NCBI GenBank assembly: GCA_002493305.1
Contig: DKYJ01000032.1
Coordinates: 14,936-78,935 of the forward strand
From: Clostridiales bacterium UBA7103
Lineage (GTDB): Bacteria > Bacillota > Clostridia > Oscillospirales > Oscillospiraceae
Length of the DNA stretch: 64,000 nt
Direction: 5' to 3'
Shown one piece after another: positions 24,167 through 32,682 of the stretch (its first letter is position 1; each line of letters begins with the position of its first letter). A program made the translations under genes and the position numbers. Below the pieces are notes generated by a model that was not told the DNA's origin, did not search any database, and worked only from the letters and a program-made list of their open reading frames with translations.

Positions 24167-25407
24167 TGAAAGACTTTAAGAAAATTCTCTCCGCTGTATT
24201 GCTTACAGCACTCACTTTTGGCCTCTGCGCCTGCGGCGGTTCCCCTGCGGGAGGGACGACGGCAGACGGCCCCGCTTCGGACGAGACGCTCATAACCCTC
24301 AGCGGGGATTCCGCCTCCGTCAAGGGCGGCGGAGCCTCCGCCAGCGGCAGCACCGTGAACATAAAAGCCGCTGGGACTTACCGTGTAAGCGGCAGCCTCG
24401 ACGATGGCTGCGTCATCGTGGACACCGGAGAAGTCGCGACCGAGGTCACGCTCATTTTGGACGGGGCGGACATCTGCTGCACGAGCGGCCCGGCCATACA
24501 CATAAAGCAGGCGAAAGACCTGCGCGTTGTTCTTGCCGACGGCTCCGCGAACACACTCACCTCCGGCATAAAGGGCAGCCCCGTGACAGAGGACGCCTCC
24601 GGCGCCGCGCTCTACTGCGAGGACGATATAGACATCGAGGGCAACGGCGCGCTCGAGGTGAGGGCTTATATCAACAACGGCATCGGCAGCAAAAAAGATC
24701 TGGACATTAACTCCGGAACTATCTTTGTAAGCGCGGTGAATAACGGTATTCGCGGGGCAAACTCCGTGGAGATAAAGGGCGGCGCAGTGACCGTTCATGC
24801 TGATAACGACGGCGTGAAGGCTACCGAGACCGAAAAGCCCGGCAAGGGCTATGTCAGCGTCAGCGGTGGGGAAGTCGCGGTGATAGCTATGGGCGACGGG
24901 ATCTCCGCCGCGACGGAGCTTAATATCACCGGCGGCACGCTCGCGGTCGATGCCGTGGGCGACGGGCAAGTAAAGAGCAGCAAGGCTCTAAAGGCCGTCA
25001 CTGATTTGAACATCAGCGGCGGCAGCGTCACGCTCCTCTCCTTTGCAAGCACCGCCGCTTCCTGCGACGGGAATATCTGCGTCTCCGGCGGGGAGATCGC
25101 CATAAGCGCCGCAAAGCGCGCCTTTAACGCCACCGGCAGCTTTATCCTCTCCGGAGGCGAGGTGCTGGCCGTCATCGGCTCAGAAAAGAACGCCGCGCCC
25201 ACCGGCGGCGGGCAGAGCTATATTTGCGCCCCGCTCAGTGGCAGACTTGGAGACAGCATAACCGTCAGCGGCGAGGTACTGCTGGCCTCCGCCGAAGCGC
25301 GCACGGACTATGCGCAGGTTCTCTATTCCGCGCCCGATATTGCGGCAGGGGAAGAGTACACCGCCGCAAACCAAAACCGCAGCGTCAGCACTGTGGCGTT
25401 AAAATGA
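24166..25407 (+). CDS. Carbohydrate-binding domain lipoprotein (Cthe_2159-like)
   Basis: A 413-residue lipoprotein: signal peptide with lipobox GLCAC, then repeats typical of a right-handed parallel beta-helix (NGIRGANSVEIKGGAVTVHADNDGVKA, GDGISAATELNITGGTLAVDAVGDGQ). This matches the DUF4353/Cthe_2159 family, whose founding member binds acidic polysaccharides and cellulose. The ATG at 24166 overlaps the DUF4956 stop (TGATG); a GTG 3 bases earlier is possible. It is the last gene of the CotH-VTC-DUF4956 operon and may be its surface substrate or anchor. Confidence 0.82.
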   Translation: MKDFKKILSAVLLTALTFGLCACGGSPAGGTTADGPASDETLITLSGDSASVKGGGASASGSTVNIKAAGTYRVSGSLDDGCVIVDTGEVATEVTLILDGADICCTSGPAIHIKQAKDLRVVLADGSANTLTSGIKGSPVTEDASGAALYCEDDIDIEGNGALEVRAYINNGIGSKKDLDINSGTIFVSAVNNGIRGANSVEIKGGAVTVHADNDGVKATETEKPGKGYVSVSGGEVAVIAMGDGISAATELNITGGTLAVDAVGDGQVKSSKALKAVTDLNISGGSVTLLSFASTAASCDGNICVSGGEIAISAAKRAFNATGSFILSGGEVLAVIGSEKNAAPTGGGQSYICAPLSGRLGDSITVSGEVLLASAEARTDYAQVLYSAPDIAAGEEYTAANQNRSVSTVALK

Positions 25408-25422
25408 TAAAAGGATAGTATG

Positions 25423-25466
25423 CAAGCGCCTCCGATCCGGCAGGATCGGGGGCGCTTGCCTATTTT
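25423..25466 (+). terminator. Terminator of the CotH-VTC operon
   Basis: CAAGCGCCTCCGATCC (25423-25438) pairs with 25443-25458 (one wobble), followed by CCTATTTT. The -35 box of the LysR promoter lies within its descending arm. Confidence 0.7.
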
Positions 25467-25484
25467 GCGCTCATTGTGTATAAT
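25456..25484 (+). promoter_or_regulatory. Promoter of the LysR-type regulator gene
   Basis: TTGCCT (25456-25461), 17 bases, TATAAT (25479-25484), about 30 bases before the start codon. It overlaps the preceding terminator stem. Confidence 0.7.
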
Positions 25485-25515
25485 TAAGAAGCGACATGAG
25501 AAAAGGAGGGCGGAC

Positions 25516-26385
25516 ATGGAGCTGCGCCAGTTGGAGAATTTCATCGAGGTCTGCCGTCAGATGAGCATAACCAAGGCGGCGAACAATATGTACATCACCC
25601 AGCAGGGTATGAGCAAGAGTATCCGCAGCCTTGAAACAGAGCTGGGTGTACCGCTCTTTATTCGCACAGCAAACACCCTCGTGCCCACGGAATACGGCCG
25701 CGTGCTGCTCAAATATGCCGAGCAGATCGACAACTTGTATCTGCAAAGCCTGTACGAGATAAGCAATATCAAAGCCAGCGGCAGCGTCAATCTCAACATA
25801 GGCATACCTCATGGGCTTGTGAATATCATGCCCCGAAGCTGCTTTTTGAAGTTCATGGAGAACCACCCGGACATCAGCCTGAGCATGGAAGAGTATGACG
25901 ACGAGGTGCTGGACGAGGCGGTTCGCAACGGGACGCTGGACATCGGCTTTTGTGTTGAGCCTGTCTTACGTGAGGGGATAACAGTCCACGCCTCGCAGAC
26001 CTATAAAACCTTCTACATGCTTGCCGAGAACCATCCGCTGGCACGGGAGGAATCCATTGATCTGCGCCTTTTGAAGGATGAAAACTTCATCGGCTTCGGT
26101 GAGGGGAACAAGGGTCATAAGCAGCTCGCCGAGCGCTGCCTGCGTGCGGGCTTCACTCCGAAAATCGGCATACACTCAAACGATATGGAGCTTATCCGCC
26201 AGATGTGCCGCATGGGTCTGGGCATCGGCTTCTTTGTGGGCGACGCGAACACAAAGCTGCCGGGGCTGAGCATAGTGCCCGATAAAGTGCCGAATTGGAA
26301 TCACACCATCTGCCTGTGTACAAGCTCCTCAAAATGCCTCAGCGCCGCCGAGCGCGCTTTTTTGGAGGATTTCTCCCGCTGGTGA
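25516..26385 (+). CDS. LysR-family transcriptional regulator
   Basis: A 289-residue regulator. The N-terminal winged helix is MELRQLENFIEVCRQMSITKAANNMYITQQGMSKSIRSLETELGVPLF in pieces typical of LysR. The effector domain (from about 90) shows LNIGIPHGLVNIMP, LDIGFCVEP and LGIGFFVGD. ATG 25516 follows AAAGGAGGG. The nearest downstream targets are the two OYE-type reductases and MFS carriers about 1 kb away, so it likely controls them in response to a substrate; that link is by position only. Confidence 0.9.
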   Translation: MELRQLENFIEVCRQMSITKAANNMYITQQGMSKSIRSLETELGVPLFIRTANTLVPTEYGRVLLKYAEQIDNLYLQSLYEISNIKASGSVNLNIGIPHGLVNIMPRSCFLKFMENHPDISLSMEEYDDEVLDEAVRNGTLDIGFCVEPVLREGITVHASQTYKTFYMLAENHPLAREESIDLRLLKDENFIGFGEGNKGHKQLAERCLRAGFTPKIGIHSNDMELIRQMCRMGLGIGFFVGDANTKLPGLSIVPDKVPNWNHTICLCTSSSKCLSAAERAFLEDFSRW

Positions 26386-26400
26386 GCAAAGGGGCGTAGC

Positions 26401-26438
26401 CTCCACTTTTCTTTTGTCCCGCCAAAAGAAAAGTGGAG
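26401..26438. terminator. Long hairpin after the LysR gene
   Basis: CTCCACTTTTCTTTTG (26401-26416) pairs perfectly with 26423-26438 around TCCCGC. It has no T run on the + strand, so it may be a transcript-end stabiliser rather than a classical terminator. Confidence 0.55.
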
Positions 26439-26456
26439 AGAAAATAAAATGCGGCT

Positions 26457-26619
26457 TAAGTAAACGATGATTAAATCGGCAAGGCAGATTGCGAGAGAAT
26501 TTGTGTTCTGATGAAGGCAGTTTTTTGCAGCCATACTTTGTGTATTGCAAGAAAAACTGACAAAATCAGGGCGCATATTGTCCGCAAGATGCCTTGCCGA
26601 TTTATTCAGCGTTTACTTA
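26457..26619. repeat. 163-bp element with 30-bp terminal inverted repeats (MITE-like or structured RNA)
   Basis: Left arm 26457-26486 (TAAGTAAACGATGATTAAAT plus CGGCAAGGCA) and right arm 26590-26619 are inverted copies with 27 of 30 matches. The interior also folds: CAGTTTTTTGCA pairs with TGCAAGAAAAACTG, and CTGAT with ATCAG. No target duplication and no reading frame was found. Confidence 0.6.
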
Positions 26620-26822
26620 GGGGAGAGGTTTCTCCCTTAAGAATCTCTCTCCGGTGGTGGTTTTAGCATTGTAGCTTCTTAGCTCGCCCTTAGTCGTTAC
26701 TGCTGGTTTACCTCGATTGTTATCCTTCTACGGGTTTTTACTGCACGACGCGAATCATCTTTACAAGGCTCGGCTCAAAGTGGGTGAGAATGGGTGTGAC
26801 TTCTAACACCACCGCACTGATC

Positions 26823-26937
26823 TTGCTTCCACCTGAGGGGGAAGTTTCAAGCCGCTCTGCGGCTTGACGATAGGGGGGCCCTGCGGCAAGGTAAGTCAGG
26901 TGCATTAATCCCCCTCAGTCAGCTTACGCTGACAGCT
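26823..26937 (+). repeat. Dispersed intergenic repeat family A, copy 2 (truncated)
   Basis: Begins TTGCTTCCACCTGAGGGGGA and continues with a GC palindrome and GATAGGGGGG, a GCGGCAAGGTAAG middle and CCCCCTCAGTCAGC...GCTGACAGC. It lacks the final CCCCCTCAGGGGG arm present in copy 3. Confidence 0.75.
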
Positions 26938-27156
26938 TTTCTCCGCGCTAAGAGCCGCCGCGATGCGGCGGTTGCACTCCAAAACGCGCCTGTGGGTGCA
27001 GGCTTACACGGGTAAGCCTTTGGAACAGCGCAATTTCAAATCACGCCGCACCCGTCAGCTCACCCCCCGTGGGAAGCGGAGGTTCAGATGGCGTTTGATT
27101 TCACTTCCCGCCCACAACTTATGAAGCGATAAATGAGACGAGCCTTTGCCGGTATC

Positions 27157-27202
27157 AGCCCGGTATCTCCGGAAGAAAACTCCCGGGGATACCGGGCTTT
27201 TC
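27157..27202 (+). terminator. Terminator-like hairpin
   Basis: AGCCCGGTATCTCCGG (27157-27172) pairs with CCGGGGATACCGGGCT (27183-27198), followed by TTTCG. It would stop read-through before the reductase promoter. Confidence 0.5.
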
Positions 27203-27223
27203 GCGCCCTTTTGAGGTTAAAAA

Positions 27224-27314
27224 TTTTAGCAAATTGTTAAAAAATCGACACAACTAAAAATTGTGGACACTACAAATTACCGGTGGTGTTTTTTTTAACA
27301 ATCTATTGCTAAAA
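27224..27314. promoter_or_regulatory. Long inverted repeat, candidate operator of the reductase operon
   Basis: TTTTAGCAAATTGTTAAAAA (27224 on) and its inverted counterpart (27289-27314, with a 3-base insertion) bracket about 45 bp containing ACAAC-TAAAAA-TTGTG. The arms are far apart and A+T-rich, as at sites bound by LysR-type tetramers. Location is 80-170 bases before the first reductase. Confidence 0.5.
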
Positions 27315-27397
27315 TGTTGTCAACATAAGCTTGAGCCAGTATGAATTTTGCCCGCCCGACTTACTCATTATAAACGAAAAAGAAAAGGAGTGCTGTT

Positions 27398-29383
27398 ATG
27401 TACCAGATCAAGTATCCCAATCTTTTTAAGCCCTTAAAGCTCGGCAGGACTATCCTGCGCAACAGAATTTTTGCCGCGCCCACCGGCTATTGTGACCTGA
27501 CCCCCCAGCGCATCGCCACCGAGCCGCTGATGGCCTACTATGAGGCCAAGGCACGCGGCGGCGCGGCTGTTGTCCATGTGGGCGAGGCATATGTAGACTC
27601 CGTTCACGGTGTGGATATTCCGAAGTTCCTCGCGCTGGACACCGATGAGTGCGTCTCCCACCTCGCCACCGTCGCGGACGCTATCTCCAAGCACGGCGCG
27701 GTTGCTTCTATTGAGCTTATGCACGCCGGCATGTTCTCCAGCCAGTCCTACATCGAGGGCAACACCGTCTGGGCGCCGTCCGAGACCGTTATCGGCGGCG
27801 ACAGCGACAAAGCCAGTGCCCGTCTGCACGGCGCGACCCTGCCCGAAATGCCCGAAGAAGCTATCCTTGACACTATTGAAAAATACGCCGAGGCAGCGCT
27901 GCGCGTGAAGAAAGCGGGCTTTAACATGGTTCTGCTCCACGGCGGCCACGGCTGGCTGCTCAACCAGTTCATGTCCCCGCTGGTCAACCACCGCACGGAT
28001 AAATGGGGCGGTAGCGTTGAAAACCGCATGCGTTTCCCCATCGCCGTATGCGATAGGATAAAGGAGGTCTGCGGTAAGGATTTCCTGATAGATTTCAGAA
28101 TGTCTGCCTCCGAAGCAAACTCTGTCGGCTACGGCATTGAGGACGGCATCGAGATGGCAAAGCAGATAGACGGCCACTGCGATATTATTCACTGCTCCTG
28201 CGGCAATCACGAGGTCATCGAGTCCTTCGTCGTGATGCACCCCTCCATGTTCCTGCCTGAGGGTGTGAACATGAAGTATGCCGCAGCCGTCAAAAAGGTG
28301 GTCAAGACCCCCGTCGCCACTGTCGGCTCGTTCAGCGACCCCGCCTTCATGGAAAAGGCTATTGCCGACGGCGTTGTCGATGTCATCGAGATAGCCCGCG
28401 GCCTCATCGCAGATCCCGACCTGCCCAACAAGGCCAGAGCTGGTAAGGACTGCGATATTAACGAGTGCCTGCGCTGCTATACCTGCTTCAGCCAGCTCAT
28501 AACCACCGGCCAGTACGGCTGCGCGATAAATCCCATCATCGGCAGAGAGCTTGAAAACAAGTACGATGTGCCGCCCACGAATAAGCAGAAGGTCGTCATC
28601 GTCGGCGGCGGTATCGCCGGCATGGAAGCGGCGCTTGACTGCGCAAAGCGCGGCCACACCGTCACCCTTATTGAGAAGGCGGCAGAGCTTGGCGGCGTGC
28701 TGCTGATAGAGAAGGAGGTCTCCTTCAAGAAAAAGCTCGACCTCTACATCCAGCGTCAGGCGCAGCGTGTGCTGAATAACCCCAATATTACCGTTATGCT
28801 CAACACCCCTGCCACCAAGGAGCTGGTTGACAGCCTTGAGCCTGACGCGGTCATCGCGGCGCTCGGCTCCGTTCCCAAGGTGCCCACCTATCTCAAGGGC
28901 TATGACAGGAGCAATGTTATGGCTGCCGACTATGCCTACACCCACACGGACGAGGTCGGCAAGAAGGTCGTCGTTATCGGCGGCGGTCTTGTGGGCGCGG
29001 AGCTTGCCATTCATCTGGCGATACTCGGCCACGATGTCACCGTCATGCACCGCCACAGCGAGATAAAGATCGGCGCGAACGGCCTGCACGGTCAGGCCAT
29101 AGGCGAGCAGTTCCATATCCGCGGCGTACACACTGCCATGAACACCAGCCCCGTTGAGATAACCGATAAGGGTGTTGTTGGCAAGAGCGCCGAGGGCGAG
29201 AAGCTCTACGAGGCGGACACGGTCATCTATGCCGTGGGTCAGACCCCGCTTGCGGACGAGGCGGAGCAGTTCCGCTTCTGCGCGCCCTGCTTCAGCGTCA
29301 TTGGCGACTGCGTTGTCCCCGCGACTATCTATCAGGCGACCTCTCAGGCTTATTATGCAGCAAGAGACATCGGCAGGATATAA
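27398..29383 (+). CDS. Old Yellow Enzyme-type NADH:flavin oxidoreductase with FeS and FAD domains (first)
   Basis: A 661-residue enzyme of the 2,4-dienoyl-CoA reductase / BaiCD / enoate-reductase family. Residues 1-350 are an FMN TIM barrel. The 4Fe-4S motif is CLRCYTCFSQLITTGQYGC, then a FAD Rossmann VVIVGGGIAGMEAAL and an NAD Rossmann VVVIGGGLVGAELA. It would reduce an activated C=C bond. The active-site motif GxHGYLxxQF reads GGHGWLLNQF, so the usual proton-donor Tyr is Trp. AAGGAG precedes ATG 27398. The next gene is a paralogue 9 bp away. Confidence 0.92.
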   Translation: MYQIKYPNLFKPLKLGRTILRNRIFAAPTGYCDLTPQRIATEPLMAYYEAKARGGAAVVHVGEAYVDSVHGVDIPKFLALDTDECVSHLATVADAISKHGAVASIELMHAGMFSSQSYIEGNTVWAPSETVIGGDSDKASARLHGATLPEMPEEAILDTIEKYAEAALRVKKAGFNMVLLHGGHGWLLNQFMSPLVNHRTDKWGGSVENRMRFPIAVCDRIKEVCGKDFLIDFRMSASEANSVGYGIEDGIEMAKQIDGHCDIIHCSCGNHEVIESFVVMHPSMFLPEGVNMKYAAAVKKVVKTPVATVGSFSDPAFMEKAIADGVVDVIEIARGLIADPDLPNKARAGKDCDINECLRCYTCFSQLITTGQYGCAINPIIGRELENKYDVPPTNKQKVVIVGGGIAGMEAALDCAKRGHTVTLIEKAAELGGVLLIEKEVSFKKKLDLYIQRQAQRVLNNPNITVMLNTPATKELVDSLEPDAVIAALGSVPKVPTYLKGYDRSNVMAADYAYTHTDEVGKKVVVIGGGLVGAELAIHLAILGHDVTVMHRHSEIKIGANGLHGQAIGEQFHIRGVHTAMNTSPVEITDKGVVGKSAEGEKLYEADTVIYAVGQTPLADEAEQFRFCAPCFSVIGDCVVPATIYQATSQAYYAARDIGRI

Positions 29384-29392
29384 GGGGGATAT

Positions 29393-31348
29393 ATGAGCAG
29401 CTTTAATCATTATAAATATGTTTTCACGCCGATCAGGATCGGCAATATGGAGGTCAAGAACCGGATCCAGTTCTCCCCGATGGTCAGCAGCCTTTCCACC
29501 CCCAGCGGCGGCGTGTCCGCGGAGCTGCTTGGCTATGTGAAGAATCAGGCCAGAACCGGCGTTGGTGTTATCACCATTGGTTCCACCCCGATAGACCACA
29601 TAAACGGCGTTGACTTCTTCGGCGCGCTGGATGTCACCAGCGATGACAACATGACCGACCTGCGGCGCCTGTCCGAGGCAGCCCACCGCTACGGTGCAAA
29701 GCTCTCGGTTGAGCTTGTCCACGCGGGACGCTCCGCCCCGAAGCAGTTTCGACCCGGCGAGGACGCTATCGCGCCCACACCTATCCCCGTGGAGGGCGGT
29801 GACAACCATATCCGCGAGATGACCGTGGAGGACATGGATACTATCAAGCGCGAATACTGCGATGTGAGCGAGCGTGTGATGAAGTCCGGCTTTGACATGG
29901 TCATGATCCACGCCGCGCACGGAAACCTCCTGGCGCAGTTCCTTTCCCCGCGCTTTAACCACCGCGTGGACAACTACGGTGGCAGCTTTGAAAACCGCGT
30001 CCGTTACCCGCTGGAGGTTCTGGCGGCCATCAGAGAGCGCGTCGGCAGGGGCATCTGCATAGATATGCGCATCAGCGGCGACGAGCTTATCCCCGGCGGT
30101 ATGCAGATCGAGGAGACAATCGCCTTTATAAAGCTCGCGCAGCAGTACATCGACACCGTTCATGTCTCTCAGGGGCTTATTGTGGAGCCGAGATATATGC
30201 CCTACACCATGCCCGCCTTCTACCTGCCCCACTGTCACAATACCAAGTGGTCGCAGGCCGTGAAGAATGACCCCGATATACACATTCCCGTCACCGTTGT
30301 CGGCAGCATAACCACCATTGACGAGGCAGAGGAGATCATCGCCTCCGGCAAGGCCGATATGGTTGCCATGGCGCGCCAGCTCATGTGCGACCCCAAGACC
30401 CTGTATAACGCCTATCGCGGACAGGAGGACAAGACCCGTCCCTGCCTGCGCTGCCACGAGTGTGCCCCGGCGGACATTGTCCACCTGCGCTGTGCAACAA
30501 ACCCCATGCTGGGCCGAGAGGCGGAGTTGGGCGAGATCCAGCCCTCCCGCCACCCACAAAAGGTCGTTGTTGTCGGCGGCGGCGTTGCCGGCTGCATGGC
30601 GGCAAAGACTCTTGTCGACAGAGGACACGAAGTAACGCTCATTGAAAAAGGGGATAAGCTCGGCGGCAGACTGCACGAGATAAGCTGCCTGTCCTTTAAG
30701 TTTGATATGCGCCGCCACCTCGACTGGCTCATGCGCAGCACCATGGAATGCGGCGCAAAGATTCTTCTTAACACCGAAGCCACGGCCGAGAGCATCATGG
30801 CCATGGAGCCTGACGCGGTGTTCGTAGCCACCGGCTCTGAGCGGCTAAAGCTGCCCATACCCGGCCTTGACCGCCCCAATGTCCACCATGTGCTGGATGT
30901 GGATACCGGCAGGGAAAAGGTCGGCGAAAAGATCGTTGTCTGCGGCGGCGGTCTGTCCGGCATGGAGTCCGCGCTGGAGCTTGCCATGGAGGGCAAGAGT
31001 GTCACCGTGGTTGATATGCTCCCCGTGGAGCAGTTTGCCCGCGACCATTCACCGGCGCCCCGCGGTATGCTCCTTGAGCTGCTGGCAAAACACAATGTAA
31101 AGCTTATCGGCAGCAGCAGGGTCTGCGCCGTCACCGATGAGGGCGTGGAGATCGAGGATCACAACTGGAAGCACACTGTTCTTCCCTGCGATGATGTCGT
31201 TGCGGCCTTCGGCATGAGAAAGAACGACGCGCTGCTGCGCGAGCTGCGCAACCTCATGCCCGATGTTTTCGCCATTGGCGACTGCGAGATGGTCAAGAAC
31301 ATCAAGCACGCGAACCACAGCGCCTTCAACATGGCGCTTGAGCTGTAA
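29393..31348 (+). CDS. Old Yellow Enzyme-type NADH:flavin oxidoreductase with FeS and FAD domains (second)
   Basis: A 651-residue paralogue of the preceding protein with the same domain order. FMN barrel with VELVHAGRSAP and FNHRVDNYGGSFENRVRY, iron-sulfur Cys in CLRCHECAPADIVHLRC, FAD motif VVVVGGGVAGCMAA and NAD motif VVCGGGLSGMESAL. Here the active-site motif is AAHGNLLAQF, with Asn in place of the usual Tyr. The two enzymes differ too much to be a recent duplication and may reduce different bonds of one substrate or form a hetero-complex; that is inference. A MFS carrier follows by 44 bp. Confidence 0.92.
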   Translation: MSSFNHYKYVFTPIRIGNMEVKNRIQFSPMVSSLSTPSGGVSAELLGYVKNQARTGVGVITIGSTPIDHINGVDFFGALDVTSDDNMTDLRRLSEAAHRYGAKLSVELVHAGRSAPKQFRPGEDAIAPTPIPVEGGDNHIREMTVEDMDTIKREYCDVSERVMKSGFDMVMIHAAHGNLLAQFLSPRFNHRVDNYGGSFENRVRYPLEVLAAIRERVGRGICIDMRISGDELIPGGMQIEETIAFIKLAQQYIDTVHVSQGLIVEPRYMPYTMPAFYLPHCHNTKWSQAVKNDPDIHIPVTVVGSITTIDEAEEIIASGKADMVAMARQLMCDPKTLYNAYRGQEDKTRPCLRCHECAPADIVHLRCATNPMLGREAELGEIQPSRHPQKVVVVGGGVAGCMAAKTLVDRGHEVTLIEKGDKLGGRLHEISCLSFKFDMRRHLDWLMRSTMECGAKILLNTEATAESIMAMEPDAVFVATGSERLKLPIPGLDRPNVHHVLDVDTGREKVGEKIVVCGGGLSGMESALELAMEGKSVTVVDMLPVEQFARDHSPAPRGMLLELLAKHNVKLIGSSRVCAVTDEGVEIEDHNWKHTVLPCDDVVAAFGMRKNDALLRELRNLMPDVFAIGDCEMVKNIKHANHSAFNMALEL

Positions 31349-31392
31349 TTATTTTTTGAAATAAGAAATAATAAACAAAAGGAGAAAAGAAA

Positions 31393-32568
31393 ATGGAAAA
31401 TTCCAAAGTTAAGAACAGAGGTCTTATGACACTGGCCATTCTGTTCGTCTCCGCTCTTGAAATGGGCGGAATGGGACTTCAGCCGGCACTTGCAGATATT
31501 GCCGCCGCATTCCCCAACATTCCCACCGTGTGGATGCAGGAAATGTCCAACTGGCCCGGCTTCGCAATGCTCATCGGCTGCGCCATCTCCACCCTGCTTG
31601 CAACTAAGGTCTCCAAGAAGGTCCTGTGCCAGATAGGCGTTGGCTTTGTTGTGGCCTATGCCATCCTCGGCTACGCCCTGCACACCAGCTTCATTATGCT
31701 GATGATGTGGCAGACTATCCTTGGCCTTGGCTTTGGCTTCCTTATGCCCACCTCCAACGGCATCATCGCCGAGAACTATGATGAGGCCGGCCGCAGCAAG
31801 ATCATGGGTATTCAGGATCTGTTCACCAATGGCGGCGGTATGTATCTCACCCTTGTCGGCGGCGTCCTCGCGGCCAAGGCTTGGAACTACACCTACCTTG
31901 CTTTCCTCTACGCGCTCATTCCTCTGGTGCTTGGCTGCATCTACTTCCCCGCTGACAAGCCCGCGGAAGCCAAGGGCGAGAAGAGCCACCTCAAGGTCGC
32001 TCCAATCACCTGGCTCTTTGGCGCTATCATCTTCGTGTTTATAAACTCCTACGGCGTTATGGGCGCGAACATCTCCTTCATCATCACCGAGCGCGGCTTC
32101 GGAGACGCGGCCCTCACCGGTACCGCAATGGCCATCTTCCTCGTCGGAGGTATGTTCGGCGGCCTGATATTCAACCCCTTTGAGAAAAAGCTTCATGAGT
32201 ATGTCCTCTGCTGCGGCTTTATCGCCCTTGTTATCGGCTTCCTGATCATCTACATGGCGCCCTCTCTGGTTGTTGTGTTCATCGGTGCGTTCATTGTCGG
32301 AACGTCTATCGGCTTTGAGATGCCCGGCACGCTCCTCTACGCAACCAATTACAACACTGTCGAAGCTTCGACCGCGGGCTGTGCGATCATCCACATGGCC
32401 GGACAGCTGGGCACTGTCTGCTCCGCCCTGTTCTATACTCCCGTCTCCGGCCTTATCAAGCCTAACGACACCTCTTTCCGCTTCCTGTTCGCGGCCATCG
32501 TATGCGTGGTTCTGACCGTTCTGGTCGCCGTCGCCGTCGGCGTCGCGAGAAAGAAGAGAGCCGCATAA
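31393..32568 (+). CDS. MFS transporter (first)
   Basis: A 391-residue carrier with about 12 hydrophobic segments. The loop after TM2 is unusual (STLLATKVSKKVLCQIGVG), and the mid-protein loop PADKPAEAKGEKSHLKVAP separates two six-helix halves. It follows the two reductases with RBS AGGAG and should import the reductase substrate or export its product. Homology to the second MFS gene is visible at the N-terminus (ALADIAAAFPNIPTVW against ALADIANTFPTVPYWV). Confidence 0.88.
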   Translation: MENSKVKNRGLMTLAILFVSALEMGGMGLQPALADIAAAFPNIPTVWMQEMSNWPGFAMLIGCAISTLLATKVSKKVLCQIGVGFVVAYAILGYALHTSFIMLMMWQTILGLGFGFLMPTSNGIIAENYDEAGRSKIMGIQDLFTNGGGMYLTLVGGVLAAKAWNYTYLAFLYALIPLVLGCIYFPADKPAEAKGEKSHLKVAPITWLFGAIIFVFINSYGVMGANISFIITERGFGDAALTGTAMAIFLVGGMFGGLIFNPFEKKLHEYVLCCGFIALVIGFLIIYMAPSLVVVFIGAFIVGTSIGFEMPGTLLYATNYNTVEASTAGCAIIHMAGQLGTVCSALFYTPVSGLIKPNDTSFRFLFAAIVCVVLTVLVAVAVGVARKKRAA

Positions 32569-32599
32569 AAAGTCGTCTTCGTGCTCACACTTCTCCTTT

Positions 32600-32633
32600 G
32601 CATATTACAGCCCCATTTGGGGCTGTAATATGC
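32600..32633. terminator. Hairpin between the two MFS genes
   Basis: GCATATTACAGCCCC (32600-32614) pairs perfectly with 32619-32633 around ATTT. There is no T run, so partial termination or mRNA stabilisation is more likely than full termination. Confidence 0.6.
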
Positions 32634-32682
32634 AAAAACAAAAGCATGTTTCGTTAATTCAATAACTAAATGGGGCGTAAAA

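Larger units (their letters stand above)
26386..27397. other. 1-kb non-coding, repeat-rich gap before the reductase operon
   Basis: No supported gene. In order it holds: a perfect 16-bp hairpin (26401-26438), a 163-bp element with 30-bp terminal inverted repeats (26457-26619), about 200 bp of unassigned sequence, repeat family A copy 2 (26823-26937), G+C-rich unassigned sequence, a terminator-like hairpin (27157-27198) and an A+T-rich palindromic promoter region (27224-27397). Confidence 0.7.

Noticed and set aside
27434..30718. 1094-codon open frame on the minus strand
   Set aside because: It lies antisense to both OYE-type reductases, has low-complexity Ala/Gly/His/Asp-rich composition and no RBS. 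It is a by-product of G+C-rich codon use in the real genes.
31159..32394. 411-codon open frame on the minus strand
   Set aside because: Antisense to the first MFS gene; the His/Glu/Asp-rich composition is what the complement of a membrane-protein gene gives.
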